From Pelatocladus maniniholoensis HA4357-MV3 (GTDB taxonomy: Bacteria > Cyanobacteriota > Cyanobacteriia > Cyanobacteriales > Nostocaceae), in contig JAHHHW010000066.1 in NCBI GenBank assembly GCA_019359115.1, positions 21,574 through 85,573 on the forward strand: DNA of 64,000 nucleotides, given 5' to 3'. This document shows positions 55,299 to 63,890 of the stretch, piece after piece (position 1 is the first letter of the stretch; each line of letters begins with the position of its first letter). The position numbers and the translations under genes are program-made. The notes below the pieces were generated by a model. That model was not told where the DNA came from, ran no database searches, and saw nothing but the letters and a program-made list of their open reading frames with translations.

Positions 55299-56102
55299 AT
55301 GGATAGCAGTAAAAAACTAAATAAAGAAACAATATATAGCAGTGTCATTAATGAAATTTTTAAAAAACACTATGCTTCAGGCTTAGAAGAATTTTATTTT
55401 ACTCGTTTAGAATTAGAAGAAATCGGGACAAAGCTTGGTCTTGAAGCTAAAAATCTCGGTGATGTAATTTATGCTTATAGATTTAGAAGGGCTTTACCTC
55501 AAGAAATAAGAGATACAGAACCTGAAGGTTTGCAATGGATTATTGAGTTGTCAGGTCGTGCTATTTATAAATTTAGGCTAGGAAAAATTAACCGAATTAT
55601 TCCATCAGCTAGTTTAACCCAAATTAAAATTCCTGATTCAACTCCAGAAATTATTTCGAGATATTCATCAGGAGATGAACAAGCTCTTTTAACAAAGATA
55701 CGTTATAATCGATTAATAGATATATTTTTAGGAATTACAGCATATTCTTTACAAAACCATTTAAGAACAGCTGTTAAAGGAATTGGTCAAATAGAAATAG
55801 ATGAGATTTATGTTGGTATAAATAGTCATGGTTCTCAATTTATTATACCTGTTCAAGCTAAAAGTGGGAATGACCAGATTGGTATAGTTCAAACTAAACA
55901 AGATATTGCTTACTGCGATAAAAAATTCCCTAACTTGATTTGTCGTACAATATCAGCTCAATTTATGAACAATAATTTAATAGCAATGTTTGAACTGACA
56001 CTAGAAGATGGTGAAGTTAGAGTAGTGCAAGAAAAACACTATAAATTAGTACCCGCAGATCAAGTTTCTGAAGCAGATTTACAAAAATACAAAAATTATT
56101 AA
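55299..56102 (+). CDS. Putative type II restriction endonuclease
   Basis: A 267-residue protein not recognised by clear family motifs, but its position directly after the methyltransferase and a PD-(D/E)XK-like core support the call. The candidate active site is IEIDEIYVG followed by FIIPVQAKSG (about residues 165-193), giving D-x(n)-Q-x-K with a preceding Glu. The N-terminal half is helical (LEEFYFTRLELEEIG) and may bind DNA. It shares the AT-rich composition of the methyltransferase. It could instead be an unrelated accessory protein; sequence specificity is unknown. Confidence 0.7.
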   Translation: MDSSKKLNKETIYSSVINEIFKKHYASGLEEFYFTRLELEEIGTKLGLEAKNLGDVIYAYRFRRALPQEIRDTEPEGLQWIIELSGRAIYKFRLGKINRIIPSASLTQIKIPDSTPEIISRYSSGDEQALLTKIRYNRLIDIFLGITAYSLQNHLRTAVKGIGQIEIDEIYVGINSHGSQFIIPVQAKSGNDQIGIVQTKQDIAYCDKKFPNLICRTISAQFMNNNLIAMFELTLEDGEVRVVQEKHYKLVPADQVSEADLQKYKNY

Positions 56103-56119
56103 GTGGAGTTTTGCTGTTA

Positions 56120-56141
56120 GCCCGGAAATTTATTTCTGGGC
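56120..56141. terminator. Hairpin between the endonuclease and histidine kinase genes
   Basis: GCCCGGAAAT and ATTTCTGGGC pair over 10 bases with one G-T wobble and a tiny loop, in the 42-base gap of two convergent genes. It can serve both directions. Confidence 0.6.
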
Positions 56142-56144
56142 GGG

Positions 56145-58385
56145 TTATGGTAAGAATGAAATAGCCTTGCTTGTGCAGATTGGTGAATGAACAGATAGTT
56201 GCAATATAGGAAGTTCAATCAAAAATTCTGCTCCCTGTCCTGGTTGAGAATTACACAAAAGTTTACCGCCATGTTTTTCAGTAATAACTTGGTAGCTAAT
56301 GGCTAAACCTAAGCCTGTTCCTTTACCAACAGGTTTAGTAGTAAAAAATGGATTAAACAACTTGGAACTTACCGTCTCACTAATACCAATTCCGTTATCT
56401 TTAATACTAATAGTTACAGTCTGATTTTGAGCAGCAGTCGATATGTAAATTGTGCTTGGTTGAGCTTTAATTTCCTCTAGTGTACGATCGCGATCGCGTT
56501 CTTCTAATGCATCAATCGCATTAGTGAGAATATTCATAAACACCTGATTTAATTGGCCTGCATAGCACTCTACTAAAGGTAAATTTCCATACTCTTTAAT
56601 GACTTGGATTTCAGAACGATCTGATTTAGCCTTAAGACGGTTATTCAAAATCACCAATGTGCTATCGATACCTTCATGAATATCAACTTCTTTCACCTCT
56701 GCTTCATCTAAGCGCGAGAAATTTCGCAATGACAGTACAATTTCACAAATGCGGTTTGTTCCTATTTGCATCGATTCGATTACCTTGATTAAATCCTTGT
56801 CCAAGAAATCAAAATCTACTGCAACAAGTTCCTCCTGAATTTCTAGAGGTGGTTCAGGTAAATACTTTTGATAAAGTTGTACCAAGCGCAATAAATCCTG
56901 AGTGTAATCCTCAACATAAGTGAGATTACCGTGAATAAAGTTGACTGGGTTGTTGATTTCGTGAGCAACACCTGCCACCATTTCACCAAGGGCTGACATT
57001 TTTTCACTCTGCACCATCTGCGCTTGCGTATAGTGCAGTTCCGCAATAGTTTTTTGTAGTTCAGTCGTGCGTGTTTCTACTCGTTGTTCTAGTTCAGTGT
57101 TAGTTTTTTCTAAGGCTGTAAAAGATTCTTGTAACTGTCTAGCCATATGGTTGAAGGATTGCGCCAAAACCTCCAACTCATAAATTCCTTTGACTTCAAC
57201 CGGGCGATCTAATTTTTGATCAGCAATTGCCTGACTTGCGTGACTCAGCTTTAAGATGGGTTGAGTAATCCAACGAGATGTATAAATCCCAACTATCGAA
57301 GCCACTACCAAAGTCAGCAAACACAGGGCTATTGTAGTACGAGTATTGGCGTTGATTTGCCCCATAAAATCAGCTTCCGGGACAGTGACAACCACAAGCC
57401 AATCCAAACCAAACTGATCGCGCCAGGGAGTAACTTTAACATATTGGCGATCGCCCTTGAAATCAAATGTTAACTGTTGTTTTTCTTGAATCTGCTGCAA
57501 GTCTCCCAGCTTTTGCTTTAAATACTTAGCAGTAGCTTGAATTAAAGGATCACCGCTATCAGATGCAGCCAATCGTTTGGTTTTACCATTGACTATTACA
57601 TAGGGTTTTTGGGTACTGGAATTGGCAACCAATAACCCATTGTGTTCAATAATAAAAACACTACCATTTTGACTGACACGAATTTGGCGGAGAAAATCAC
57701 TAATATTCGACAGTAGTAAATCAACGTCAAACACAGCGAGCAATTTACCACTTTTATCATAAACAGGATAGCCAGCAGAAGCAGCAATGTAACCAACATC
57801 CCCATCCCAAGGATTCACACCACTCCAAATCGGTTTACCCGCTTTTACCGCATTGACATACCAAGGTTGTGCAAAAATATTATAATTATATGTATTAATT
57901 TGCTTTGTCCGGTTTCCTTGAGCATCTGTAGTGTAGGAATAAACCTTAGCCACTCCATTAACAGCTAAAGGATACAAATCTATTGTGGTAGATTTACTCC
58001 TCGAATAATTACCAGATCCAGCCCCTTCACCTGTAGCTAAAGCATAGCCGTTGTAGCCCAAATTTTTATAGAGCTGCATCTGTTTCCAAAAATATTTTCC
58101 TGCACGTTCAATATCTTGTAAATTGAGCAATCCCGTCTCTACAGCATCCACATTCATTTGATTAATTTGATGAGGAATTGCTAGGTAGCTATTAAGATGC
58201 TGATTAACGAGGCTGTTGGTTTTACTCATTACCTGATCAGCAAGTTCGTTGACTGCTTTTTGACCATTTTTAAAGGATAGATATCCAACTAAACCGACAG
58301 ATATACAAATTTGAACAACGAAGGGAACGATTAATAATAGTCGTAAAGGAACTTTTATAAAGCCCTGGGAATGAGAAAATTTCAT
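56145..58385 (-). CDS. Sensor histidine kinase with dCACHE and HAMP domains
   Basis: A 746-residue membrane kinase. A first membrane helix (about 14-36) and a second (about 350-370) flank an extracytoplasmic dCACHE sensor domain (NPWDGDVGYIAASAGYPVYDKSGKLLAVFDVDL). HAMP follows (about 372-425), then a coiled coil, HisKA with the phosphoacceptor His in GEMVAGVAHEINNPVNF (about 480) and HATPase_c with the N box (NILTNAIDALEE), G1 (IKDNGIGI) and G2 (GKGTGLGLAI). It probably binds a small ligand and phosphorylates a response regulator encoded elsewhere; none is adjacent. The family resembles many orphan cyanobacterial kinases. Confidence 0.92.
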   Translation of the reverse strand: MKFSHSQGFIKVPLRLLLIVPFVVQICISVGLVGYLSFKNGQKAVNELADQVMSKTNSLVNQHLNSYLAIPHQINQMNVDAVETGLLNLQDIERAGKYFWKQMQLYKNLGYNGYALATGEGAGSGNYSRSKSTTIDLYPLAVNGVAKVYSYTTDAQGNRTKQINTYNYNIFAQPWYVNAVKAGKPIWSGVNPWDGDVGYIAASAGYPVYDKSGKLLAVFDVDLLLSNISDFLRQIRVSQNGSVFIIEHNGLLVANSSTQKPYVIVNGKTKRLAASDSGDPLIQATAKYLKQKLGDLQQIQEKQQLTFDFKGDRQYVKVTPWRDQFGLDWLVVVTVPEADFMGQINANTRTTIALCLLTLVVASIVGIYTSRWITQPILKLSHASQAIADQKLDRPVEVKGIYELEVLAQSFNHMARQLQESFTALEKTNTELEQRVETRTTELQKTIAELHYTQAQMVQSEKMSALGEMVAGVAHEINNPVNFIHGNLTYVEDYTQDLLRLVQLYQKYLPEPPLEIQEELVAVDFDFLDKDLIKVIESMQIGTNRICEIVLSLRNFSRLDEAEVKEVDIHEGIDSTLVILNNRLKAKSDRSEIQVIKEYGNLPLVECYAGQLNQVFMNILTNAIDALEERDRDRTLEEIKAQPSTIYISTAAQNQTVTISIKDNGIGISETVSSKLFNPFFTTKPVGKGTGLGLAISYQVITEKHGGKLLCNSQPGQGAEFLIELPILQLSVHSPICTSKAISFLP

Positions 58386-58666
58386 ACTTAAATTATTTTA
58401 GTAACATCAACCAAATCTTCGGCTAAAGTTATTGTTCCCATATTCGTGATTCAAATTCATCTTGAGACAAATCTAAATTAATTGATTGGATTAATTCTTG
58501 TTTGTTAGCAATTTATGAAACTATTTTGGATAAAATAGGCAATGATTTCAGAGTATCTGTTTTCATAAAAGCCGCGATCGCATTTGTGATGATCGTTAAG
58601 TTTTAATTTCTCAGTTCAAAAAACCCGTCTGCAATTGAAATCGCAGTCTTATTTGCATTGTCCCCA

Positions 58667-58744
58667 AAAAAACGGGCAGGCTTATAAACCCTTTTATTAA
58701 TCAATGGGCCATGCGGAATATCCAAAGAAGCCTGCCCGTTTTTT
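58667..58744. ncRNA. 78-base element with 17-bp perfect terminal stem (terminator, sRNA or MITE)
   Basis: Arms AAAAAACGGGCAGGCTT and its exact complement close a 44-base loop. Both outer ends give a T-run on the strand read outward, so it could terminate transcription from either side. The large structured loop and isolated position also allow a small RNA or a mobile palindrome. No target duplication was identified. Confidence 0.35.
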
Positions 58745-58761
58745 CTAGGTGGAAGACCCTT

Positions 58762-58879
58762 ATAGCTCAAGTTTGCTTAAACCAGACTACTTGATTTTAT
58801 GAAGTCGTCTGAAGACGACTTGTACTATTAGCTAACGGTTTAAACCGTTAGCGGTATATTGAAAAAATTGGGATGCTCC
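58762..58879. repeat. Dispersed repeat, uninterrupted copy
   Basis: Aligns with 29321-29556 at both ends (ATAGCTCAAGT, AGTCGTCTGAAGACGACTTGT, GGTATATTGAAAAAATTGGG, ATGCTCC) and lacks the 114-base insertion found there. Its right end shares TTGGGATGCTCCC with the MITE family at 46075-46275. Confidence 0.85.
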
Positions 58880-58929
58880 CCCCAATCCCCCTTGTCCCCT
58901 TGTCTTTTCTCAATCCCCAATCCCAGCAA

Positions 58930-60294
58930 GTGCCAAAAAACACACAAGAAACTCATCTCAACCGCGCTCGCGCTAGTCTCAGACAAGCGCTATCTTGGTA
59001 TAGCAATTTCCGCAAACCTGGACAAGTATCAACAAATCCAAAATTAGCTGGTTTGGTAAAACCAGAATTAGAGGTTTTAACCGCTACTCTCAACAAACTA
59101 GATCATAATGTGATTGTAATTGCCACTTTTGGTTTGGTAAGTCGTGGTAAGTCGGCGGTGTTGAATGCTTTGTTAGGACAGAAGATTCTGCAAACTGGCC
59201 CTTTACATGGTGTGACTCAATATCCCCGTTCTGTACGTTGGAATCTTGGCGATAAAGCACAGGTAGAATTAATTGATACGCCAGGACTAGATGAAATTGC
59301 GGGAGAAGCGCGATCACAAATGGCAAAGGATGTGGCGCGTCAAGCAGATTTAATTTTGTTTGTGGTTGCTGGCGATATTACCCGCACTGAATATCAAGCT
59401 TTGTGCGAATTGCGACAGTCACAAAAGCCTTTGATTCTCGTGTTTAACAAAATAGATTTGTATCCAGATACAGACCGAGAGAAAATTTACAAAAATTTAC
59501 AACAACTGGGTGCAGGAAATACCCAAACCAAGCCTTTACAACCCGATGAAATTGTTATGATCGCGGCGGAACCAACACCCTTGGAAGTACGGGTTGAGTG
59601 GCCAGATGGGAATGTAACTTACGAGTGGGAGACACCACCACCCCAAATAGACGAACTCAAACAGACTCTTCTGAAAATTCTCAACCGGGAAGGGCGATCG
59701 CTCATTGCTTTAAACGCACTCATCCAAGCACGGGATGCGGAAGAAGCGATCGCATCCAAAACTGTTGATGTACGTCAACAAGAAGCAGAAGACTTAATTT
59801 GGCAATTTACCAAATATAAAGCTGTGGCTGTCGGGTTAAATCCCATCGCCTTTCTAGATATTTTAGGTGGAACTGTCGCCGACTTAGCCTTGATTCGTTC
59901 CTTAGCAAGATTATATGGTTTGCCTATGACGGGCTATGAAGCCGGGAGACTACTAAAAACAATTTTATTCAGTTCTGGTGGTTTGCTACTAGGAGAATTA
60001 GGTAGCAGTTTTATTTTAGGTTTAGGTAAAAGTACGGCAGCAATTACGAGTGGTGACAATCCTAGTAATATTACAGCCTTTGCTGGGAGTGTGATCGCTC
60101 AAGCTGGAATCGCAGGTTATGGAGCCTATGCAGTCGGTAAAGCTGCCCAAGTATACCTCGAACAAGGTTGTACCTGGGGGCAATTAGGCGCTAGCACCGT
60201 GATCACAGAAATTCTGGCTGAGGTGGAATCAAATACAATTTTGTATCGTTTGCGACAGGAATTGGAACGTAATTTGGGTATTATGGGCGATTAA
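58930..60294 (+). CDS. Era/Obg-like GTPase with C-terminal DUF697-type domain
   Basis: A GTP-binding protein with all G motifs: G1 GLVSRGKSAVLN (about residue 65), G3 DTPGLDE and G4 NKID (FNKIDLYPD). After a linker, the C-terminal 170 residues are hydrophobic and Gly-rich (FLDILGGTVADLALIRSLARLYG, SSFILGLGK), as in DUF697/YcjF-like membrane-associated proteins. I prefer GTG 58930 (VPKNTQETHLNRA), since the ATG at 58873 lies inside a dispersed repeat and the 19 residues from it are repeat-encoded. Role probably at membranes; substrate unknown. Confidence 0.85.
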   Translation: MPKNTQETHLNRARASLRQALSWYSNFRKPGQVSTNPKLAGLVKPELEVLTATLNKLDHNVIVIATFGLVSRGKSAVLNALLGQKILQTGPLHGVTQYPRSVRWNLGDKAQVELIDTPGLDEIAGEARSQMAKDVARQADLILFVVAGDITRTEYQALCELRQSQKPLILVFNKIDLYPDTDREKIYKNLQQLGAGNTQTKPLQPDEIVMIAAEPTPLEVRVEWPDGNVTYEWETPPPQIDELKQTLLKILNREGRSLIALNALIQARDAEEAIASKTVDVRQQEAEDLIWQFTKYKAVAVGLNPIAFLDILGGTVADLALIRSLARLYGLPMTGYEAGRLLKTILFSSGGLLLGELGSSFILGLGKSTAAITSGDNPSNITAFAGSVIAQAGIAGYGAYAVGKAAQVYLEQGCTWGQLGASTVITEILAEVESNTILYRLRQELERNLGIMGD

Positions 60295-60304
60295 AGTTTA
60301 AGCA

Positions 60305-60532
60305 TCAAAAGCGCTTATATTCTCTAAGATTTGAAGTCAAGCGCTTGTAACGTTGATGTTGCCTTAACCATTCTTTACAAACCTCCTCTGCAAGTTGTAT
60401 TTCTTTCTCACTCAAAAGTTCATCTGGTGTTCCAGACGCTAAAATCAGGGCGACTTTAGCAGCTCTTTGATAATCGACACCATACTTAACGAGTTCTGTA
60501 TGAAAAAATTCTTCTTTCTCCTTAGAATACAT
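60305..60532 (-). CDS. Small conserved hypothetical protein
   Basis: A 75-residue charged helical protein (MYSKEKEEFFHTELVKYGVDY...LAEEVCKEWLRQHQRYKR). It is convergent with the GTPase, ten bases apart. No domain is recognised; the even amino-acid composition and Glu/Lys-rich helices suggest a real gene. The ATG at 60532 has no strong ribosome binding site. Confidence 0.6.
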   Translation of the reverse strand: MYSKEKEEFFHTELVKYGVDYQRAAKVALILASGTPDELLSEKEIQLAEEVCKEWLRQHQRYKRLTSNLREYKRF

Positions 60533-61032
60533 TTTTAAATTTAGTAACTAAAATTTTTAAGCTTTTTATATAATTTCTAAAATTTATGAAGCAACCACTT
60601 CTTACTTAAGATAGATTCAATAATTAACTTTAGCTTTTCTTTATAAAGTCAGGGAAGAGGGAACGGGGAATAGGGAATAAAAGTGTACTGATATTTTTTC
60701 AATTATCAGATAGGAGTTCTATACATAATCATTTAGAGAAAACAGGGACTAACCTTGCTGCTCATAAAGTTTACCCGCCTAAAAAATCTGTAGAGACATT
60801 GCAATGCAACCTCTCTACATAACCAGAAAACCATATTAATAACCTTAACTGAAACCGTATTGATTTTTAAATACGCCAAAAGTTTATTAATTCTAATCAA
60901 TTGTATAACTTTTTATATAGCGAAAATTTTTACCTCAGCACTTTTTTATTTTTTTTATCTACGCTATAAATAAAGGCTCAAGAAGCAATAAAACTTTGAG
61001 TCCATTTTGTGCAGTACAAAAAAGGGTAATCT
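60533..61032. other. Gap upstream of cp12
   Basis: An AT-rich 500-base gap. It contains a second copy of the 29-bp palindrome (60790-60818) and a purine-rich GGGAA tract (60646-60680), but no gene. Confidence 0.6.
60790..60818. repeat. Second copy of the 29-bp palindrome
   Basis: The 14+1+14 layout of the element at 12614-12642 is kept, with an A instead of the G at the fifth-last base of the left arm region and one change in the right arm. Two copies 48 kb apart in unrelated gaps indicate a dispersed family. Confidence 0.75.
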
Positions 61033-61257
61033 ATGACATCACAAACTTTAGACGTATTTCAAGCTCTAGATGAAGCTCGGACGATTTGTGATCAAAAAGG
61101 CAGTAGTTCCAATGAATGTATTTTAGCCTGGGAAATAGTTGAAAAACTACGAATTGAGCAATCTCAACAACAGCAAATCACAAAACGCAAAACAGATTTA
61201 GAACGCTATTGTGAAATTCATCCAGAAGCGATTGAATGTCGTATTTATGACGTTTAA
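61033..61257 (+). CDS. cp12: CP12 Calvin-cycle regulatory protein
   Basis: A 74-residue intrinsically flexible protein that links GAPDH and phosphoribulokinase into an inactive complex in the dark. Both Cys pairs are present: ARTICDQKGSSSNEC (Cys23 and Cys32 region) and YCEIHPEAIECRIYDV at the C-terminus, which inserts into the GAPDH active site. The core AWEIVEKLRIEQ corresponds to the family AWD-x-VEELQ motif. Disulfide formation by thioredoxin status controls binding. It is convergent with tlyA, their stop codons overlapping by four bases. Confidence 0.93.
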   Translation: MTSQTLDVFQALDEARTICDQKGSSSNECILAWEIVEKLRIEQSQQQQITKRKTDLERYCEIHPEAIECRIYDV

Positions 61258-62090
61258 TTATCTCTAAAATTAGCAGTAGCAGATTTTGTAATTTGTTGAA
61301 TAGTTTCTAAATTTGGCGGTGCTATCTCACTATCCATTCCTAACCACAAAAGATACTCAATATTTCCAGCTGGGCCAGTCACAGGCGACCAAGTTAGACC
61401 TTTGTAATTCCATCCTAATTCAACAGCTGCTTGTAAAACCTGGGCGATCGCATCAGCATGGTCTTTTGGATCACGTACCACTCCTTTTTTCCCAACACGA
61501 CTTTTTCCCACTTCAAATTGAGGTTTCACCAACAAAATCGCTTCACGCTGAGGTTGAGTTAATCGCCACAAAGCAGGTAAAACCTTCGTTAACGAAATAA
61601 ACGAAACATCTACCACCACTAAATCAGCATAATTTCCCCCCGTCTCTGCTAGGGGGGACACACCATACAACTCATCAGGGGTTAGATAGCGTAAATTCGT
61701 GCGTTCCTTCAAAATTACCCGTGGATCGTTACGTAACTTCCAGTCAACTTGTCCGTAACCAACATCCACACCATAAACCAGCTTTGCTCCAGCTTGCAGG
61801 AGACAATCGGTAAAACCGCCTGTAGAAATACCACCATCCAAACAGATACGGTTTTCTATAGTAATAGCAAACTCTTGTAGCGCCTTCGCGAGTTTTTCAC
61901 CCCCACGAGAAACAAAAGGCGATCGCTCCTTAATCTTAACCTCAGCCGCAACCTCAACCTCTGTCCCCACCTTATCAACAAGCCTACCATCAACGCTCAC
62001 TTCCCCCGCTTGAATCAGCCGTTGCGCTTGCTGACGGGACACACACAATCCCAAATCCACCAACAAAGTATCTAATCGTTGCTTAACCAA
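61254..62090 (-). CDS. tlyA: TlyA-family rRNA 2'-O-methyltransferase
   Basis: A 278-residue protein: N-terminal S4 RNA-binding domain (RLDTLLVDLGLCVSRQQAQRLIQAG, residues 4-60) and a FtsJ-like methyltransferase (LDGGISTGGFTDCLLQAGA as motif I, about 85-103; VVVDVSFISLTKVLPAL). TlyA proteins methylate ribose of cytidines in 16S and 23S rRNA; they are also annotated as haemolysins. No operon partner is seen; it is convergent with cp12. Confidence 0.92.
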   Translation of the reverse strand: MVKQRLDTLLVDLGLCVSRQQAQRLIQAGEVSVDGRLVDKVGTEVEVAAEVKIKERSPFVSRGGEKLAKALQEFAITIENRICLDGGISTGGFTDCLLQAGAKLVYGVDVGYGQVDWKLRNDPRVILKERTNLRYLTPDELYGVSPLAETGGNYADLVVVDVSFISLTKVLPALWRLTQPQREAILLVKPQFEVGKSRVGKKGVVRDPKDHADAIAQVLQAAVELGWNYKGLTWSPVTGPAGNIEYLLWLGMDSEIAPPNLETIQQITKSATANFRDN

Positions 62091-62180
62091 AATTCTAAAT
62101 CCTTATTTCTAACCCTATTTACAACTACTACTCCTCCTTAATTTTTCACCACTAAGGATTTACTTTTATAAATTCTGTAG

Positions 62181-62246
62181 GGTGTGTTACGGCGTTTGTG
62201 ATGTATATTTTTTAGCGATAAATTACATGATACGCCGTAACACACC
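62181..62246. repeat. Palindromic repeat GGTGTGTTACGGCGT
   Basis: Perfect 15-base arms (GGTGTGTTACGGCGT and its complement) flank a 36-base loop upstream of tlyA. Similar GTGTGTTACGGC palindromes are frequent in cyanobacteria, so it is likely a small dispersed element. Confidence 0.7.
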
Positions 62247-62337
62247 ACATTAGCTTGATCAATCATCCTGCATCAACTTACCTAGTTTTATTGAAAAACC
62301 CTTTTATAAAATCTTCCTGGAATTTTATTCTTAAACC

Positions 62338-63882
62338 TTATTCATACTCATCATAATTAAACATTAAAACAAATTTTTGTTTAGGTAAAACCAACATAGG
62401 TAGATATATAGAATGATCATCCCATCCTTGATTCTTCTCTCCTCTTTGATAGCAAATAATCAGAGTTGGAACATCAGGATATTTCTTTTTAGCTTCTATT
62501 GACCACTCACCTGAACCAAAACCAAATCTCCATTGAAAAGGATGTTTCCTTGGCATATCTAACCCTTTTCTTTTATTCTTTTTACCTCTACGAACATTTA
62601 AACGCCCTTTTGTTATCCCCTTTGATTTTATATCTGTTAATCCTTTAACGATACGTTTAGATTCCCATTCTTCACCGGGAATATAATAACTCTTTGTGTA
62701 ACTGATAACTTGAATTATAAAATCTATATCCACCTCATAATAGCGATCGTCATCCTGATAATCAATTAAAATATTTTCTATATTGTGAAAATCCTCCTTA
62801 ATTTCTTCTTTCTTATAAGCTGGATTTTGAGGGAAAATCAACTTTCCTGGTGCTAGTACACCAATAACTGTGGGATCTAAAACATTAGAGCGAGTTGGTT
62901 TTAGATTTCCTCCTACCCAAACAGGCTGAAGTTGAATATTATCAATATCATCTCCAATCGCTTGACGCATTGCTTCATCCGCTTCATGGATAGAACGAAA
63001 AGTGTATAGTATATGTTCCGGTAAAAACAGACGAGTAACATCTTTTAAATGTGGACGATAACCATACATTCGAGCGTGTTGATGCACTGTGTCCATTACT
63101 TTTTGTTTTGCATCACGCCCATAATAAGTTACCATTAACCCATCAATAGTCACACCCCTACCTAATCTATTACCTCCGATTAATATATTCATACCGGGAT
63201 TGTAATTAGGTTCTTTATCGGGATTATTTGCATTAATTATTTTAGGAATTGCACGTCTTAGTTGAAACTTCAACTCATTTATCAAAATATCAAGTGGAGG
63301 TAAATCATCCGCAGTTTTATTTAACTCATTGTAAGCTTGTTCTAGCCATTTTAGAGCTTTCTTATTTTCAGTTTCAGAACTCTTGTCTCGAATTGCTTGA
63401 TCTAAATTAATTACAAATTGACTAATAACTTGCTCTAAGACACTATGAATATCTTGTTTATAACAAATATGAGCTAAAAAAGAATATTTTGCATTTTCGT
63501 TCTCAGAGGATAACATTTTGTATGTTGACCCTAGAAAAAAGCAACACAGCGCAAGTCTTAATCCTTCAGGAATTTCCCATTTATTACCTGGATTAATTGC
63601 ACCTTTTTGTTTCTTTAACTGGTTAATCTCTTCAGCACCCACAATACAACAATAGTTACTGTTTTCTGAAAAGAAGAGTTCTCCTCCCATATAATTATTT
63701 CCCGGTTCCGGTACTCCTGCACAAAATTGTGGTTTACAAGGATGAGAGAGATTTTGTAGTAATAAACTTTGGGGAGTTGCTGTAATTTGAATATAAATAT
63801 GATTAGCAACTTCTTGACGAATTTTACCTATTTTTTCAAATATTGTGCTGTCAGGAATAGTATCTTTGCCTTGTTTAAGCTG
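62338..63882 (-). pseudogene. 5'-truncated Z1-domain helicase-like protein
   Basis: The frame is open from an in-frame TAA at 63883-63885 to 62338, i.e. 514 codons, but its first ATG is at 63690. Codons before that ATG read STIFEKIGKIRQEVANHIY and IQITATPQS, the helicase-like TATPQ region typical just upstream of the Z1 domain. The Z1 part includes NILIGGNRLGRGVTIDG and the motif VI-like QHARMYGYR. Full-length relatives are near 800-900 residues with an N-terminal ATPase, so the P-loop half is missing. Z1 proteins occur in modification or defence systems with methyltransferases. The remnant is probably inactive. Confidence 0.8.
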
Positions 63883-63890
63883 TTATGCAT

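Larger units (their letters stand above)
58386..58929. other. Gap with long-armed hairpin and dispersed repeat
   Basis: Holds the hairpin at 58667-58744, the uninterrupted copy of the dispersed repeat (58762-58879) and CCCCAAT/CCCCTTGT low-complexity sequence up to the GTPase start. A related AAAAAACCCGTCTGC motif precedes the hairpin at about 58617-58631. No coding gene is supported. Confidence 0.7.

Noticed and set aside
63615..63809. 64-codon minus-strand frame overlapping the Z1 gene start
   Set aside because: It is out of frame with the conserved TATPQ-containing Z1 frame, which explains this DNA better.
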